From: Saccharothrix carnea
GTDB taxonomy: Bacteria; Actinomycetota; Actinomycetes; Mycobacteriales; Pseudonocardiaceae
DNA length: 64,000 bases
Assembly (NCBI RefSeq): GCF_003014735.1
Contig: NZ_PYAX01000002.1
Span: 682,001-746,000 of the forward strand
Reading direction: 5' to 3'
This document shows, piece after piece, positions 1 to 8,058 of this stretch; position 1 is the stretch's first letter, and each line of letters begins with the position of its first letter. The position numbers and the translations under genes were made by a program. The notes beneath the pieces are model-generated. The model was not told the DNA's origin, searched no databases, and saw nothing but the letters and a program-made list of their open reading frames with translations.

Positions 1-185
1 ACGACCTGGGCCTGGCCTGGACGATCGCCGACCGGGTCGCGGTGATGTACCGGGGCGAGCTGGTCGAGCAGGGCACGGTGGAGCAGGTCCTGCTGTCACC
101 GCGGCACGACTACACGCGCACCCTGCTCGCCGCCGTGCCTCACGCCCAGCGCAGCACCCGGCCGAACTGGACCAGCTCCCCGTAG
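1..185 (+). CDS. Oligopeptide/dipeptide ABC transporter ATPase, C-terminal end (partial)
   Basis: The first 61 codons are the tail of an ABC ATPase of the Dpp/Opp peptide-importer type. Visible are the segment after the H-switch ([20 protein letters not shown]), then LVEQG and the family's typical tail [12 protein letters not shown]. The Walker motifs lie outside the window. It converges with the following SDR gene and overlaps it by 46 bp. Confidence 0.85.
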   Translation, partial: DLGLAWTIADRVAVMYRGELVEQGTVEQVLLSPRHDYTRTLLAAVPHAQRSTRPNWTSSP

Positions 186-961
186 TGCTCCGGTCGGCGG
201 GTGCCGAGCGCCAGGTCGAGCACCGGCCCCGCCGCCTCGGCCGGGCTCGCCGCGTCGCTCATGTCGGCGAACCACGGCCGGGAGGCGTCGGTGTCGACCA
301 GGCCGGGGCAGACGGCGGCGACCAGCGTGCCGGTCGCGATGTCGGCGGCGCGGCGTTGCGCGGCGATCGCGCGCACGGCGGCCACTTGGCCGACCTTCGA
401 CGGGACGTTGATCCAGTGCGGCCAGCCCCGGTCGGCCGCCGTGCCGGCGAGTACGGAGTCGCGCCAGGCGAGCATCGTGGCGTCGATGTCGTCCAGCGAC
501 CGTGCGGCGAAGTGGCCGTGCAGGTGCGTCGGCAGTTGGCGCAGGGTGCCGAAGGAGCTGGCGACGACGAGCAACGCGCCGCCGGGGCGCAGCAGCGGCG
601 TGAACGCGCGCAGCACACGCGTGGTGCCCAGGTTGTTGGTGTCCACGAACGGACCGACCTGCTCGCTCCACGGCACGTCCGGCGTGAGCCGCGCCGCCGC
701 GTTGGACAGCACGGTGTCCACCCCACCGTGACGTGCCCGCAGGTCATCGGCGAATGCACCGACAGCCTGCCCGTCCCTGACATCCAGCACGTGCGTCCTG
801 ATACGACCGCGCCCGATCCTGTCCGCCGCGTCCGCCACCCGCCCGGCGTCCCGGCCGGTGAGGTAGACGACATCGGTCGGCGCGGCACGGCGCACCAGTC
901 CTTCGACGAGGGCGAATCCGAGGCCCTGATTCGCGCCGGTGACAACGGAGACACGGTTCAT
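140..961 (-). CDS. Short-chain dehydrogenase/reductase, carbonyl-reductase-like, catalytic Tyr replaced
   Basis: A 273-residue SDR. The NAD(P)-binding motif TGANQGLG is at residues 8-15 and SNAAA, equivalent to NNAG, near residue 86. A Ser pair (VVASSFG, about 135-136) fits the catalytic Ser. Where SDRs carry YxxxK the protein reads INVPSK, so Asn185 stands in place of the catalytic Tyr while Lys189 is kept. The length and the long insert before this motif resemble the monomeric carbonyl-reductase type. A palindrome lies 24 bp upstream of the ATG and an HxlR regulator gene is next on the same strand, which suggests a regulator-target pair. The substrate is unknown. Confidence 0.85.
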   Translation of the reverse strand: MNRVSVVTGANQGLGFALVEGLVRRAAPTDVVYLTGRDAGRVADAADRIGRGRIRTHVLDVRDGQAVGAFADDLRARHGGVDTVLSNAAARLTPDVPWSEQVGPFVDTNNLGTTRVLRAFTPLLRPGGALLVVASSFGTLRQLPTHLHGHFAARSLDDIDATMLAWRDSVLAGTAADRGWPHWINVPSKVGQVAAVRAIAAQRRAADIATGTLVAAVCPGLVDTDASRPWFADMSDAASPAEAAGPVLDLALGTRRPEHYGELVQFGRVLRWA

Positions 962-984
962 GCCCCCGACATTCGCACGCCCAC

Positions 985-1002
985 AGGAACCAATCGGTTC
1001 CT
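985..1002. promoter_or_regulatory. Palindromic operator upstream of the SDR gene
   Basis: AGGAACC-AATC-GGTTCCT, two 7-bp arms around a 4-bp spacer, ends 24 bp from the SDR start codon. It is a plausible site for the HxlR protein encoded at 1292-1663. The remaining 289 bp up to 1291 show no gene. Confidence 0.6.
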
Positions 1003-1291
1003 ACCGCAACCCTCTGACCTGCGTCTTCTTCGACTACCGCGTTCACGATCGAGTGATCGTCACTCCGGCGTCAAAAAACACGGCGTTATCATTCACCTCA
1101 AACGTCGGAAGAAACAACAAGGCCCGCCTCGACCCGGCCCTAGGCCCCCACCCAGCCTCCCCCTCTCGGAACACCCACCGCCAAGCCCCACCGCGCGGCA
1201 ACCTTCGGCCTGCACCCCCGCCGCCCGCCTCCAGCACGGCGCCGGACCGGACGCCCCGGGTCGTGTGCTCACGCGCCGCACGCTCGCGTGG

Positions 1292-1663
1292 TCACCCCGC
1301 CCCGGCGCGACCACGCGAGCCCACAGCCTGCGCGTCCTGACCTTCCCGCCGAGCGTCGAGCAGCTCGCCGGTGTGCTCCTCCGCCCACGCGGCGAGCGCG
1401 CGGACGGGCGCGAGCAGCGACCGACCGAGCCCGGTCAGCTCGTGCCACCCGTCCGCGCTCGTCAGCAGCCCGTTGCCGCGCAGCCGGGCCAGGGTCTGGG
1501 TGAGCATCTTGTTGCTGATGCCGCCGATCCGGTCCAGCAGCTCCCCGTACCGCAGCGGCCCGTTGCCGAGGGCCACGACGACCACGACCGACCACGTGTG
1601 CCCGACGACCTCGAGCGTCGTGCGGGCCGGGCAGTCGGCGAGGAAGACGTCGTAGTCGCTCAC
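1292..1663 (-). CDS. HxlR-family transcriptional regulator
   Basis: A 123-residue winged-helix protein of the HxlR type. A Cys-Pro pair (Cys11) lies near the N-terminus, followed by the helix-turn-helix LRYGELLDRIGGISNKMLTQTL and the wing ending in GLL. Such single-Cys HxlR proteins often sense electrophiles or oxidants and control nearby oxidoreductase genes; that role is inferred from the adjacent SDR and its palindromic promoter. The GTG start lies 4 bp after the ACAD stop, so it may also be read from the HAD-APH-ACAD operon. Confidence 0.88.
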   Translation of the reverse strand: MSDYDVFLADCPARTTLEVVGHTWSVVVVVALGNGPLRYGELLDRIGGISNKMLTQTLARLRGNGLLTSADGWHELTGLGRSLLAPVRALAAWAEEHTGELLDARREGQDAQAVGSRGRAGAG

Positions 1664-1667
1664 CCCG

Positions 1668-2879
1668 TCACAGATACCGCTTGAGCTCCCGCTTCGCCAA
1701 CGACATCCGGTGCACCTCGTCGGGGCCGTCTGCCAGGCGCAGGGTGCGCGCCGACGCCCACAGCTCGGCCAGCGGGAAGTCCTGGCTCACGCCGCCCGCG
1801 CCGTGCGCCTGGATCGCCTTGTCCAGCACCCATTCCGCCATCAGCGGCGTGCCGATCTTGATCGCCTGGATCTCGGTGTGGGCGCCCTTGTTGCCGACGG
1901 TGTCCATCAGCCACGCCGTCTTGAGCACCAGCAGCCGGGCCTGCTCGATCCGCACCCGCGACTCGGCGATCCACTCCTGCACCACACCCTGCCGCGCGAT
2001 CGGCCGGCCGAACGCGACGCGCGAGATGGCCCGGCGGCACATGAGTTCCAGCGCGCGTTCGGCGATGCCGATCAGCCGCATGCAGTGGTGGATGCGGCCG
2101 GGGCCGAGGCGGGCCTGGGCGATCGCGAAGCCCTCGCCCTCGCCGGCGATCAGGTTGTCCGCGGGCACGCGCACGTTGTCGAAGACGATTTCGGCGTGGC
2201 CGCCGTGGGAGGCGTCGGTGTAGCCGAACACGTGCATGCCGCGCTTGACGTGCACGCCCGGCGTGTCGCGCGGCACCAGGATCATCGCCTGCTGGCGGTG
2301 GCGTTCGGCGTCGGGGTCGGTCTTGCCCATCACGATGAAGATCGCGCAGTTGGGGTTCATCGCGCCCGACGACCACCACTTGCGGCCGTTGATGACGTAC
2401 TCGTCGCCGTCACGCACGATGCTGGTGGCGATGTTGGTGGCGTCGGAGGACGCGACGTCCGGCTCGGTCATGCAGAACGCGGACCGGATCTCGCCGTCCA
2501 GCAACGGCCGCAGCCACTGCTTCTTCTGCTGCTCGGTGCCGAACATCGCCAGCACCTCCATGTTCCCGGTGTCCGGCGCGGCGCAGTTGAGCGCCTCGGG
2601 CGCCAGGTGCGGGCTGCGGCCGGTGATCTCGGCCAGCGGCGCGTACTGCAGGTTCGTCAGGCCGCCGCCGTGCTCGGGGTCGGGCAGGAACAGGTTCCAC
2701 AACCCCTGCCGACGTGCCTCGGCCTTGAGCTCGTCCAGCACCGGCGGCCGCGCCCACGGGTCCTCGGCCTCGGCCAACTGCCGTTCGGCGACCGGTTCGG
2801 CCGGGTAGACGAACTCGTCCATGAACCGCAGCAGCTTGTCGCGCAGTTCCTCGGTCTTGGCGTCGTAGGCGAAGTCCAT
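1668..2879 (-). CDS. Acyl-CoA dehydrogenase, ACAD10/ACAD11 type
   Basis: A 403-residue FAD-dependent acyl-CoA dehydrogenase. The N-terminal helical region ([19 protein letters not shown]) is followed by [12 protein letters not shown], the flavin-binding middle domain, and a C-terminal helical domain with [20 protein letters not shown] and [17 protein letters not shown]. The sequence resembles the dehydrogenase part of animal ACAD10/11 more than classical beta-oxidation enzymes. Its start overlaps the stop of the upstream kinase gene (TGATG), implying translational coupling. With the next two genes it may process 4-hydroxyacyl-CoAs through a phosphorylated intermediate; that is inferred from the family and the gene order. 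Confidence 0.9.
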   Translation of the reverse strand: MDFAYDAKTEELRDKLLRFMDEFVYPAEPVAERQLAEAEDPWARPPVLDELKAEARRQGLWNLFLPDPEHGGGLTNLQYAPLAEITGRSPHLAPEALNCAAPDTGNMEVLAMFGTEQQKKQWLRPLLDGEIRSAFCMTEPDVASSDATNIATSIVRDGDEYVINGRKWWSSGAMNPNCAIFIVMGKTDPDAERHRQQAMILVPRDTPGVHVKRGMHVFGYTDASHGGHAEIVFDNVRVPADNLIAGEGEGFAIAQARLGPGRIHHCMRLIGIAERALELMCRRAISRVAFGRPIARQGVVQEWIAESRVRIEQARLLVLKTAWLMDTVGNKGAHTEIQAIKIGTPLMAEWVLDKAIQAHGAGGVSQDFPLAELWASARTLRLADGPDEVHRMSLAKRELKRYL

Positions 2880-3886
2880 CAGTGCTCCCCTGAGCTCGCG
2901 GCGAGTCCCTGCCGGACCAGCGGCAGGGTGAGTTGGCCGATCTGGTCGAACCCCGCTCCCACGGTCTGGCCGCGGGTGAAGCGGAAGTGGATGCCCTCGA
3001 GGATCACGGCGAGCTTGAAGTAGGCGAACGCCGTGTACCAGGCCAGGCCGCCGGTGTCGGCGCCGCTGCGCTCGGCGTAGCGGCGCACCAGCTCGTCGGT
3101 GCCGGCGAACCCGGGCAACGTCGGCACGGTGCCGGTGATCGGGTCGTCCTCGCGCGCGCCGATGCCGTTCCAGTACACGCACAGCAGGCCGACGTCGGCG
3201 AGCGGGTCGCCCAGCGTGGCCATCTCCCAGTCCAGCACCGCGCTGATGTCCAGCGGGTCCTCGGTGACCAGGACGTTGTCCAGCCGGTAGTCGCCGTGCA
3301 CGATCGTGGCGCGCGCGGAGTCGGGGACGCTGTCGGCGAGCCGGTCGCGCAGTTCGTCGATGCCGGGCAGCTCACGGCTGCGGGAGGCGTCGAGCTGCTT
3401 GCCCCAGCGGGCGACCTGGCGCTTGAGGAAGCCGTCCGGTCGGCCGAAGTCGGCCAGTCCGACGTCCTTCGGGTCGACGGCGTGCAGGTCGGCGAGCACG
3501 TCGACCAGCCGTTCGGACAGGGCGCGGGCCTTGTCCGGGGTCAGCCACGGGCACTGGTCGCGGTGCCGCAGCGCGACGCCGGGCACCTCTTCCATCAGGT
3601 AGAACGGCGCGCCGATGACGTCGGCGTCCTCGCACAGCAGCTCGACCCGCGGCACGGGCACGGCGGTGTCGGCGAGGGCTTTGATCACGCGGTGCTCGCG
3701 GGACATGTCGTGCGCGGTGGCCAGGACGTGGCCCAGCGGCGGTCGGCGCAGCACCCAGCGGTGGGTGCCATCGGTGACGCGGTAGGTCAGGTTGGACCGG
3801 CCGCCGGGGATCAGTTCGCCGGTCAACGGGCCGGTGCCGAGGTGGGCGGCGAGCCGGTCGAGGTCCAGGCCGGGCAGTTCGGTCAT
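2879..3886 (-). CDS. APH-family kinase, ACAD10/LvaA-like (acyl-CoA hydroxyl kinase)
   Basis: A 335-residue aminoglycoside-phosphotransferase-fold protein. Visible are [10 protein letters not shown] (nucleotide loop), [13 protein letters not shown] (catalytic HGDxxxxN) and [17 protein letters not shown] (metal-binding DxE region). This subgroup is the kinase domain of ACAD10/11 and of levulinate kinase LvaA, which phosphorylates the 4-hydroxyl of acyl-CoAs; it is not an antibiotic-resistance gene. ATG 3884-3886 overlaps the HAD stop codon (ATGA). The substrate is inferred, not visible. Confidence 0.88.
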   Translation of the reverse strand: MTELPGLDLDRLAAHLGTGPLTGELIPGGRSNLTYRVTDGTHRWVLRRPPLGHVLATAHDMSREHRVIKALADTAVPVPRVELLCEDADVIGAPFYLMEEVPGVALRHRDQCPWLTPDKARALSERLVDVLADLHAVDPKDVGLADFGRPDGFLKRQVARWGKQLDASRSRELPGIDELRDRLADSVPDSARATIVHGDYRLDNVLVTEDPLDISAVLDWEMATLGDPLADVGLLCVYWNGIGAREDDPITGTVPTLPGFAGTDELVRRYAERSGADTGGLAWYTAFAYFKLAVILEGIHFRFTRGQTVGAGFDQIGQLTLPLVRQGLAASSGEH

Positions 3887-4524
3887 GCGGCGACTCCCGT
3901 GAGCTGGGCGATCACCGCGCGGGTCGTGTCTGCGTCGGTGTGCCGGTGGGCGTGCAGGCCGACCGACCGCGCCGCTTCGACGTTGACGGGTGCGTCGTCG
4001 AAGAACACGCACCGGTGCGCGGGCAGGCCGATCTGGTCGAGAGTGTGCTGGAAGATGCGCGGGTCCGGCTTGCGCAACCCGATCCGCCCGCTGATCACGA
4101 TCGTGTCGAACAGCTCCAGCAGCAGTTCTTCGGGGTAGCCCTCGCCCCAACTGTTGGACAGCAGCACGGTCCGCAGGCCATCGGCGCGCAGTTCCCGGAC
4201 CAGGTCGACCATCTTCGGGTCGGGGTGGGCGCTGCCGAACATGCGCCGCAGCAGACCTTTCGACCCCACCTCGCGTCCGTCGAGGGTGACGAGTTCGGCG
4301 GCCAGGAGCGCCTCGAACTCGTCGGGGGTGAGTTCGCCGGTCTCCAGTCGGGCCACCGGGTTGTCGGGTGCCGCGTCGCGTCCCATCCAGCTCCGCATGG
4401 TCCGGCCGTAGCGGTCCCGGTCGATGTTCTCCGAAGTCAGCCAGTCCTCGATGAAGGCGGGCACGGAGACCGTGAGCACGCCACCCCAGTCCAGCACCAC
4501 CGCGTCGATGCGCCGTTCGTCCAC
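3883..4524 (-). CDS. HAD-superfamily phosphatase, first gene of the split-ACAD10 operon
   Basis: A 213-residue HAD protein read from GTG 4524. Motif I is VVLDWGGVL, motif II LLSNSWG, motif III GLRKPDPRIF and motif IV FFDDAPVNVEAA, as in the phosphatase domain of soluble epoxide hydrolase and of ACAD10. Longer reading to an upstream ATG would run through the palindromic operator, so the GTG is preferred. It leads the operon HAD-APH-ACAD, with a 4-bp overlap into the kinase. Confidence 0.88.
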   Translation of the reverse strand: MDERRIDAVVLDWGGVLTVSVPAFIEDWLTSENIDRDRYGRTMRSWMGRDAAPDNPVARLETGELTPDEFEALLAAELVTLDGREVGSKGLLRRMFGSAHPDPKMVDLVRELRADGLRTVLLSNSWGEGYPEELLLELFDTIVISGRIGLRKPDPRIFQHTLDQIGLPAHRCVFFDDAPVNVEAARSVGLHAHRHTDADTTRAVIAQLTGVAA

Positions 4525-4534
4525 GCCGCGAGGG

Positions 4535-4550
4535 TACCGACCGGTCGGTA
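4535..4550. promoter_or_regulatory. 16-bp perfect palindrome, TetR-type operator
   Basis: TACCGACCGGTCGGTA is perfectly self-complementary and ends 11 bp before the GTG of the HAD gene. This form is typical of TetR-family operators of fatty-acid or CoA-ester genes in actinobacteria. No TetR gene is adjacent, so the regulator is elsewhere. Confidence 0.7.
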
Positions 4551-4660
4551 TGTGGGCAACCTTCGCCTGACCGTATGAGGCATGCCCCCTGTCTCCTGGA
4601 GGTAGAAGTGGCGGTTCTGGCACCGGTGCGACCGGTGGCGCGCGACTTCCGTCCGGTTGG

Positions 4661-5185
4661 TCAGGTCGGTTGCGGAAGGGCGTTGCGCAGGCGGATTCCG
4701 CTGAACCCGAGCGTGCTCACGGCCACCCTGTGCCAGAACGGCCACAGGGTGGCCATCAGCCGCACCTCGATGCCGGCGTCCTCGTGCAACGCCAGCAGGT
4801 CACCGACCGCTTCGGGCGCGCCGAGTGGGGCGACCGGTTCGGTGGCGACGTGCGCGTTGGGCGGGTCACCGAACGGGCGGAACGGGCGGACGTCGAACCG
4901 GTAGGCGTACAGCGTCGCGGTCTGCATTCGGCGCAGCCAGCCGAACTCGATCGCGTGCACCCGTTCGACGCCCAGCCAGGCCCGGTCCCGGGCGCTGGTG
5001 GTGGGCTCCACCCACGCCATCGCGCGCGGACACTGGCGCGGGAACCAGTAGTCGGGCGCCCGTGCGCGGTCGACCGCCCAGACGTAGGCCTCGGGTTGCC
5101 GGGCGGTGGCGGCGACGTGAGGCTCGAACCTGGTGATCGTCGGGTCTTCGGAGAAGTGCAGGACTTCCCCCGGCGCTGGTCGCAT
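4661..5185 (-). CDS. DUF6886-family protein
   Basis: A 174-residue protein beginning MRPAPGEVLHFSEDP and rich in aromatic and charged residues (YVWAVDRARAPDYWFPRQCPR). It matches the uncharacterised DUF6886 family as I recall it; members have no known function. No signal peptide, membrane segment or cofactor motif is seen. The ATG at 5185 was chosen because it begins the conserved region; a more distant in-frame ATG would add 77 poorly composed residues. Confidence 0.7.
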   Translation of the reverse strand: MRPAPGEVLHFSEDPTITRFEPHVAATARQPEAYVWAVDRARAPDYWFPRQCPRAMAWVEPTTSARDRAWLGVERVHAIEFGWLRRMQTATLYAYRFDVRPFRPFGDPPNAHVATEPVAPLGAPEAVGDLLALHEDAGIEVRLMATLWPFWHRVAVSTLGFSGIRLRNALPQPT

Positions 5186-5407
5186 GGTCGGCGATCTTGT
5201 CGGGAACCGGCGGGCGCGATCCACCGATTTCCGTTCGTTCCCATCGCCATGCCACGCAGAGGAGGCGTCGGGCCGTCCAGCGGAGGCCTGCGGCGCGTGT
5301 TGCCACGGTTCGCGGGCTTCGTGGATCGGCCATTGCCTTGGTCGGGCCGACTCGGGTGCGAGCCGCCGGGTGCTCGCCCTGCCGGTCGGGATGTCATGGA
5401 TGAGGGT

Positions 5408-5448
5408 GACGTGCACCGGGCCTACCTGCCGCAGACCCGGTGCACGTC
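5408..5448. terminator. Hairpin terminator after hsp20
   Basis: Two perfect 13-bp arms (GACGTGCACCGGG / CCCGGTGCACGTC) around a 15-nt loop lie 24 bp beyond the hsp20 stop. There is no U-tract, as is common in high-GC actinobacteria. Confidence 0.65.
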
Positions 5449-5471
5449 CGGTAGCCGACGGCGTCGGAATG

Positions 5472-5906
5472 TCAGGCGTTGATCTCCTTCGGTGCGCCGT
5501 CGGTCTGGCCGATGGTGATCTTGCGCGGCTTCGCCCTCTCCGCGATCGGGATGCGCAGCGTCAGCACGCCGGAGTCGTAGTCGGCCTTGATGCGGTCGAC
5601 GTCCAGCGAGTCGCCGAGGAACAGCTGGCGCGAGAAGACCCCGAGTGGCCGCTCGGACAGTTGCATCTCGACGTCGTCGGTGCGGTTGGGGCGACGCTCG
5701 GCCTTCACGGTGAGCACGTTGCGCTCCACGTCGAGGTCGATCGCGTCCGGGGTGACGCCGGGCAGGTCGAACTCCACCACGAACTCGTCCCCGGTGCGGT
5801 AGGCGTCCATCGGCATGGGCGTCGGCCGCGACCAGGTGCCCGGTCCGGTGAAGAACTGCTGCGCCAGCCGGTCAAGCTCCCGGAACGGGTCCGTGCGCAT
5901 CAACAT
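5472..5906 (-). CDS. Hsp20/alpha-crystallin small heat-shock protein (HSP18 type)
   Basis: A 144-residue small heat-shock protein. It starts MLMRTDPFRELDRL, then carries an alpha-crystallin domain (about 40-135) with FVVEFDLPGV, GVLTLRIPIAE and the final ITIG/IxI-like tail. A textbook AGGAGG lies 8 bp before the ATG. It acts as an ATP-independent cytoplasmic holdase. The gene faces away from a gene for the HSP18-type regulator, and their promoters interlock in 5963-6013. Confidence 0.95.
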   Translation of the reverse strand: MLMRTDPFRELDRLAQQFFTGPGTWSRPTPMPMDAYRTGDEFVVEFDLPGVTPDAIDLDVERNVLTVKAERRPNRTDDVEMQLSERPLGVFSRQLFLGDSLDVDRIKADYDSGVLTLRIPIAERAKPRKITIGQTDGAPKEINA

Positions 5907-5962
5907 CGGGAACACCTCCTGGTTTGTCTGGTCAATGCGCTGGTGTTGCGCTGCCGGGTTCA

Positions 5963-5991
5963 GTTGTACCACGTCGTCATCCGGTTGACAA
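5963..5991 (-). promoter_or_regulatory. hsp20 promoter
   Basis: Read on the minus strand, TTGTCA (5986-5991), 17 bp, TACAAC (5963-5968). The predicted start near 5956 leaves an approximately 50-nt leader with the AGGAGG ribosome site. The imperfect inverted repeat GTCA-N6-TGAC (5976-5989) overlaps the -35 and spacer. Confidence 0.6.
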
Positions 5992-6013
5992 CACCTGATG
6001 TCGTCGGTAAGTT
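5985..6013 (+). promoter_or_regulatory. Promoter of the HSP18 regulator gene, leaderless
   Basis: TTGACA (5985-5990), 17 bp, TAAGTT (6008-6013). Initiation 7 bp later would be at the A of ATG 6020, giving a leaderless mRNA. Its -35 hexamer occupies the same base pairs as the hsp20 -35 on the other strand. Confidence 0.6.
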
Positions 6014-6019
6014 GACGTC

Positions 6020-6589
6020 ATGGCGATCGGAGACTACGAGACCGTCCGGGCGGTGGCCACCGGGGAAGACCTCAGCGCGGGGCAGGTGCTGTCCGCGTTG
6101 GTGCTTCTGCGGCAATTGCGCGATGAGCTGGCCGGGTGGGAACCGCAGCTGATCGCCGCGGCTCGTGAGCTGGGCACGAGCTGGGCCGAGCTGGCACCCG
6201 CGCTGGGGGTGGCCAGCAGGCAGGCCGCGGAGCGTCGGTACCTGAGGCTGCGCCCGTCGGAACTGGGCGCGACGGCCGAGGGTCGCGTCCGTGCCGAACG
6301 GGACAGGCGCGCCGCCGACCGGGCGGTGTCGCAGTGGGCACGCGACAACGCCGCGTCGCTGCGCAGCCTCGCCGGTCAGGTCGGTCAGGTGGATGTCGTG
6401 GTGCGCGAGGCGCTGGCGGAGGACGACGCCATCGCGCTGCTGGAGCCGTTGATGGCGGCGCTGGCCAAGGTGCGGGCCACCCACCCGGAGTTGGCTTCCG
6501 AGATCCAGGCCATCGGCGACCGGGCAGAGGAGGTGCGGCGGGACACTCAGACACTGCGGGACAACCAGATGCTCCGCGACAACCACTGA
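6020..6589 (+). CDS. HSP18-type transcriptional regulator (RheA-like role)
   Basis: A 189-residue protein with a central helix-turn-helix (ELGTSWAELAPALGVASRQAAERRYLRLRPS) followed by long charged helices and an Arg/Asp-rich tail. Proteins of this type are encoded back-to-back with hsp18/hsp20 in actinobacteria, where RheA of Streptomyces represses hsp18 and senses temperature. That this protein does the same is inferred from position and domain, since I cannot align it to RheA. Its gene has an apparently leaderless promoter overlapping that of hsp20. Confidence 0.7.
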   Translation: MAIGDYETVRAVATGEDLSAGQVLSALVLLRQLRDELAGWEPQLIAAARELGTSWAELAPALGVASRQAAERRYLRLRPSELGATAEGRVRAERDRRAADRAVSQWARDNAASLRSLAGQVGQVDVVVREALAEDDAIALLEPLMAALAKVRATHPELASEIQAIGDRAEEVRRDTQTLRDNQMLRDNH

Positions 6590-7092
6590 CCAACTGGCGG
6601 CTTACCACCACCTCTGACCCACCAACCGCTGACCACCGGCCAGTCGGCACTGGTCCGAGGCCACGATCGAGGTGCACCCGATCGGGCAAAGGACTCGCCG
6701 CAGCCGTCAGGGCAACTCGCTGGGGACGCCCAGGAACCCTGGGGGACGCGCCCAACGGCTGGGCGAATGGTGCCTGCCATCGCGTCCGCTCTCGGTTGGG
6801 CGCCAGCGGTGGCCGCACGTCGTGGGCATGGCCATGCCCACGACGTGCGGCGCCGGTACTTCTTGACGCCGATGGTGGCGGTGGGGCGTGCCTCGCGTTG
6901 GCTGTGGGGCACGGGCTGCGGCGCGTCCGAGGTTGCGGTGCCCGCCGGCAGGCCGGAGGGTAGTCCGCTTGGCGCCGCCGGGGGATCGACCGATCGGCTC
7001 GGGTGGGGTCAACCTTCTCAGGAGGGGATCCGGTCCTTTGTGGATCGTGGCCCTCGCAGGTGTGGCGAGCCGGCCGCCGGGGACCTGGATCG
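6590..7092. other. Gene-free 0.5-kb spacer between convergent genes
   Basis: No credible coding region was found on either strand. The stretch separates the HSP18 regulator gene from the S66 peptidase gene and contains the 40-bp palindrome described separately. It also holds a weaker CCCAGG/CCTGGG hairpin near 6728-6742. Confidence 0.6.
6812..6851. repeat. 40-bp perfect palindrome
   Basis: Twenty bases (6812-6831) are followed directly by their exact reverse complement (6832-6851) with no spacer; the centre reads GGGCATGG|CCATGCCC. It is GC-rich and lacks a following T run. It sits between convergent genes, so it could be a bidirectional terminator or a cruciform-forming site. Confidence 0.85.
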
Positions 7093-8058
7093 TCACGCCA
7101 CCACGGTGACCTCGCCGGTGTGGCCGTCGATCTCGACGGGTACGCCGAGAGGCACGGTGAGCTGGCCGTCGCAGTGGCCGAACCCGGCGTCGGCGACGAT
7201 CGGCACGCCGAGCCCGCCCAGCCGGTCGGCGAGTACGGCGGAGGGGTCGCCGCAGCCGGTCCACGAGCCGAGGACGAGTCCGGCGACCTGGTCGAACCAG
7301 CCGGACCGCCGCAGGCCGGTGAGCATCCGGTCGAGGCGGTAGGGCTCTTCGTTGACGTCCTCGAGCAGCACGATCGCGCCGGGCGGGGGCGGGGTGTCGA
7401 GGAGGCTGAGGTTGCCGCCGACTGCGACACCGCGGGCGACGCCGGGTACCAGGCCGACCCCGCGGTAGGCGGCGACGCCGGTGAACAGGGCGTGGCGGAG
7501 CCGGTCGCGGGCGTCGGCGTCCTCCACGAACGCCCTGGTGCCGATCATCGGCCCGAACCAGGTGGGCACGCCGTGCCGCCAGAACCGCTCGTGCAGCACG
7601 GTGGTGTCGCTGGAGCCGAGGAAGACCTTGCGGTGCGCGGCGACGGCGGTCCAGTCGACCAGGTCGACCATGCGCAGGCTGCCGTACCCGCCGCGGGCGC
7701 ACAGCACCCCGGCCACGGACGGGTCGAGCCACGCCTGTTCGACCGAACGGGCGCGGTCGGCGTCGTGGCCGGCCAGGTAGTCCAGCGTCGGGTGGGTGTC
7801 CAGGGCGTGGGGGTCCACCCGCACGTCCAGGCCCCACTTGCGCAGCCACGCGACCCCGGCGTCGAGGAGTTCGGCCGGGCACGGTCCGGCGGGGCTGACC
7901 ACCACCACCCGGTCGCCCGACCGCAACAGCGCGGGCCCGGTGGCGGCACCACCGGTCGGTGCCGCCACCGGTTCGGCGCGCGTCGGTGGGGCTTCGGGTC
8001 GGTCGGCCGCCACCGGTCGGTCGTGCGCGGGTGGGGCTTCGGGTCGGTCGACCGTCAC
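7093..8058 (-). CDS. S66-family LD-carboxypeptidase / MccF-like peptidase
   Basis: A 321-residue S66 serine peptidase. The expected residues are present: Ser in CARGGYGSLRM (nucleophile elbow), Glu in VLLEDVNEEPYRLDRML and His in AGFGHCDGQ. Family members trim the terminal D-Ala of muropeptides or cleave microcin-like peptides. The first about 40 residues are a low-complexity Pro/Ala/Asp extension with DRPEAPP repeated twice; a 20-bp direct repeat underlies it. GTG 8056-8058 overlaps the S9 peptidase stop (GTGA), so the two peptidases are coupled. Confidence 0.88.
   Translation of the reverse strand: MTVDRPEAPPAHDRPVAADRPEAPPTRAEPVAAPTGGAATGPALLRSGDRVVVVSPAGPCPAELLDAGVAWLRKWGLDVRVDPHALDTHPTLDYLAGHDADRARSVEQAWLDPSVAGVLCARGGYGSLRMVDLVDWTAVAAHRKVFLGSSDTTVLHERFWRHGVPTWFGPMIGTRAFVEDADARDRLRHALFTGVAAYRGVGLVPGVARGVAVGGNLSLLDTPPPPGAIVLLEDVNEEPYRLDRMLTGLRRSGWFDQVAGLVLGSWTGCGDPSAVLADRLGGLGVPIVADAGFGHCDGQLTVPLGVPVEIDGHTGEVTVVA

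Noticed and set aside
2879..3886. Aminoglycoside phosphotransferase
   Set aside because: It belongs to the ACAD10/LvaA branch by motif and by its operon, so acyl-CoA substrates are more likely.
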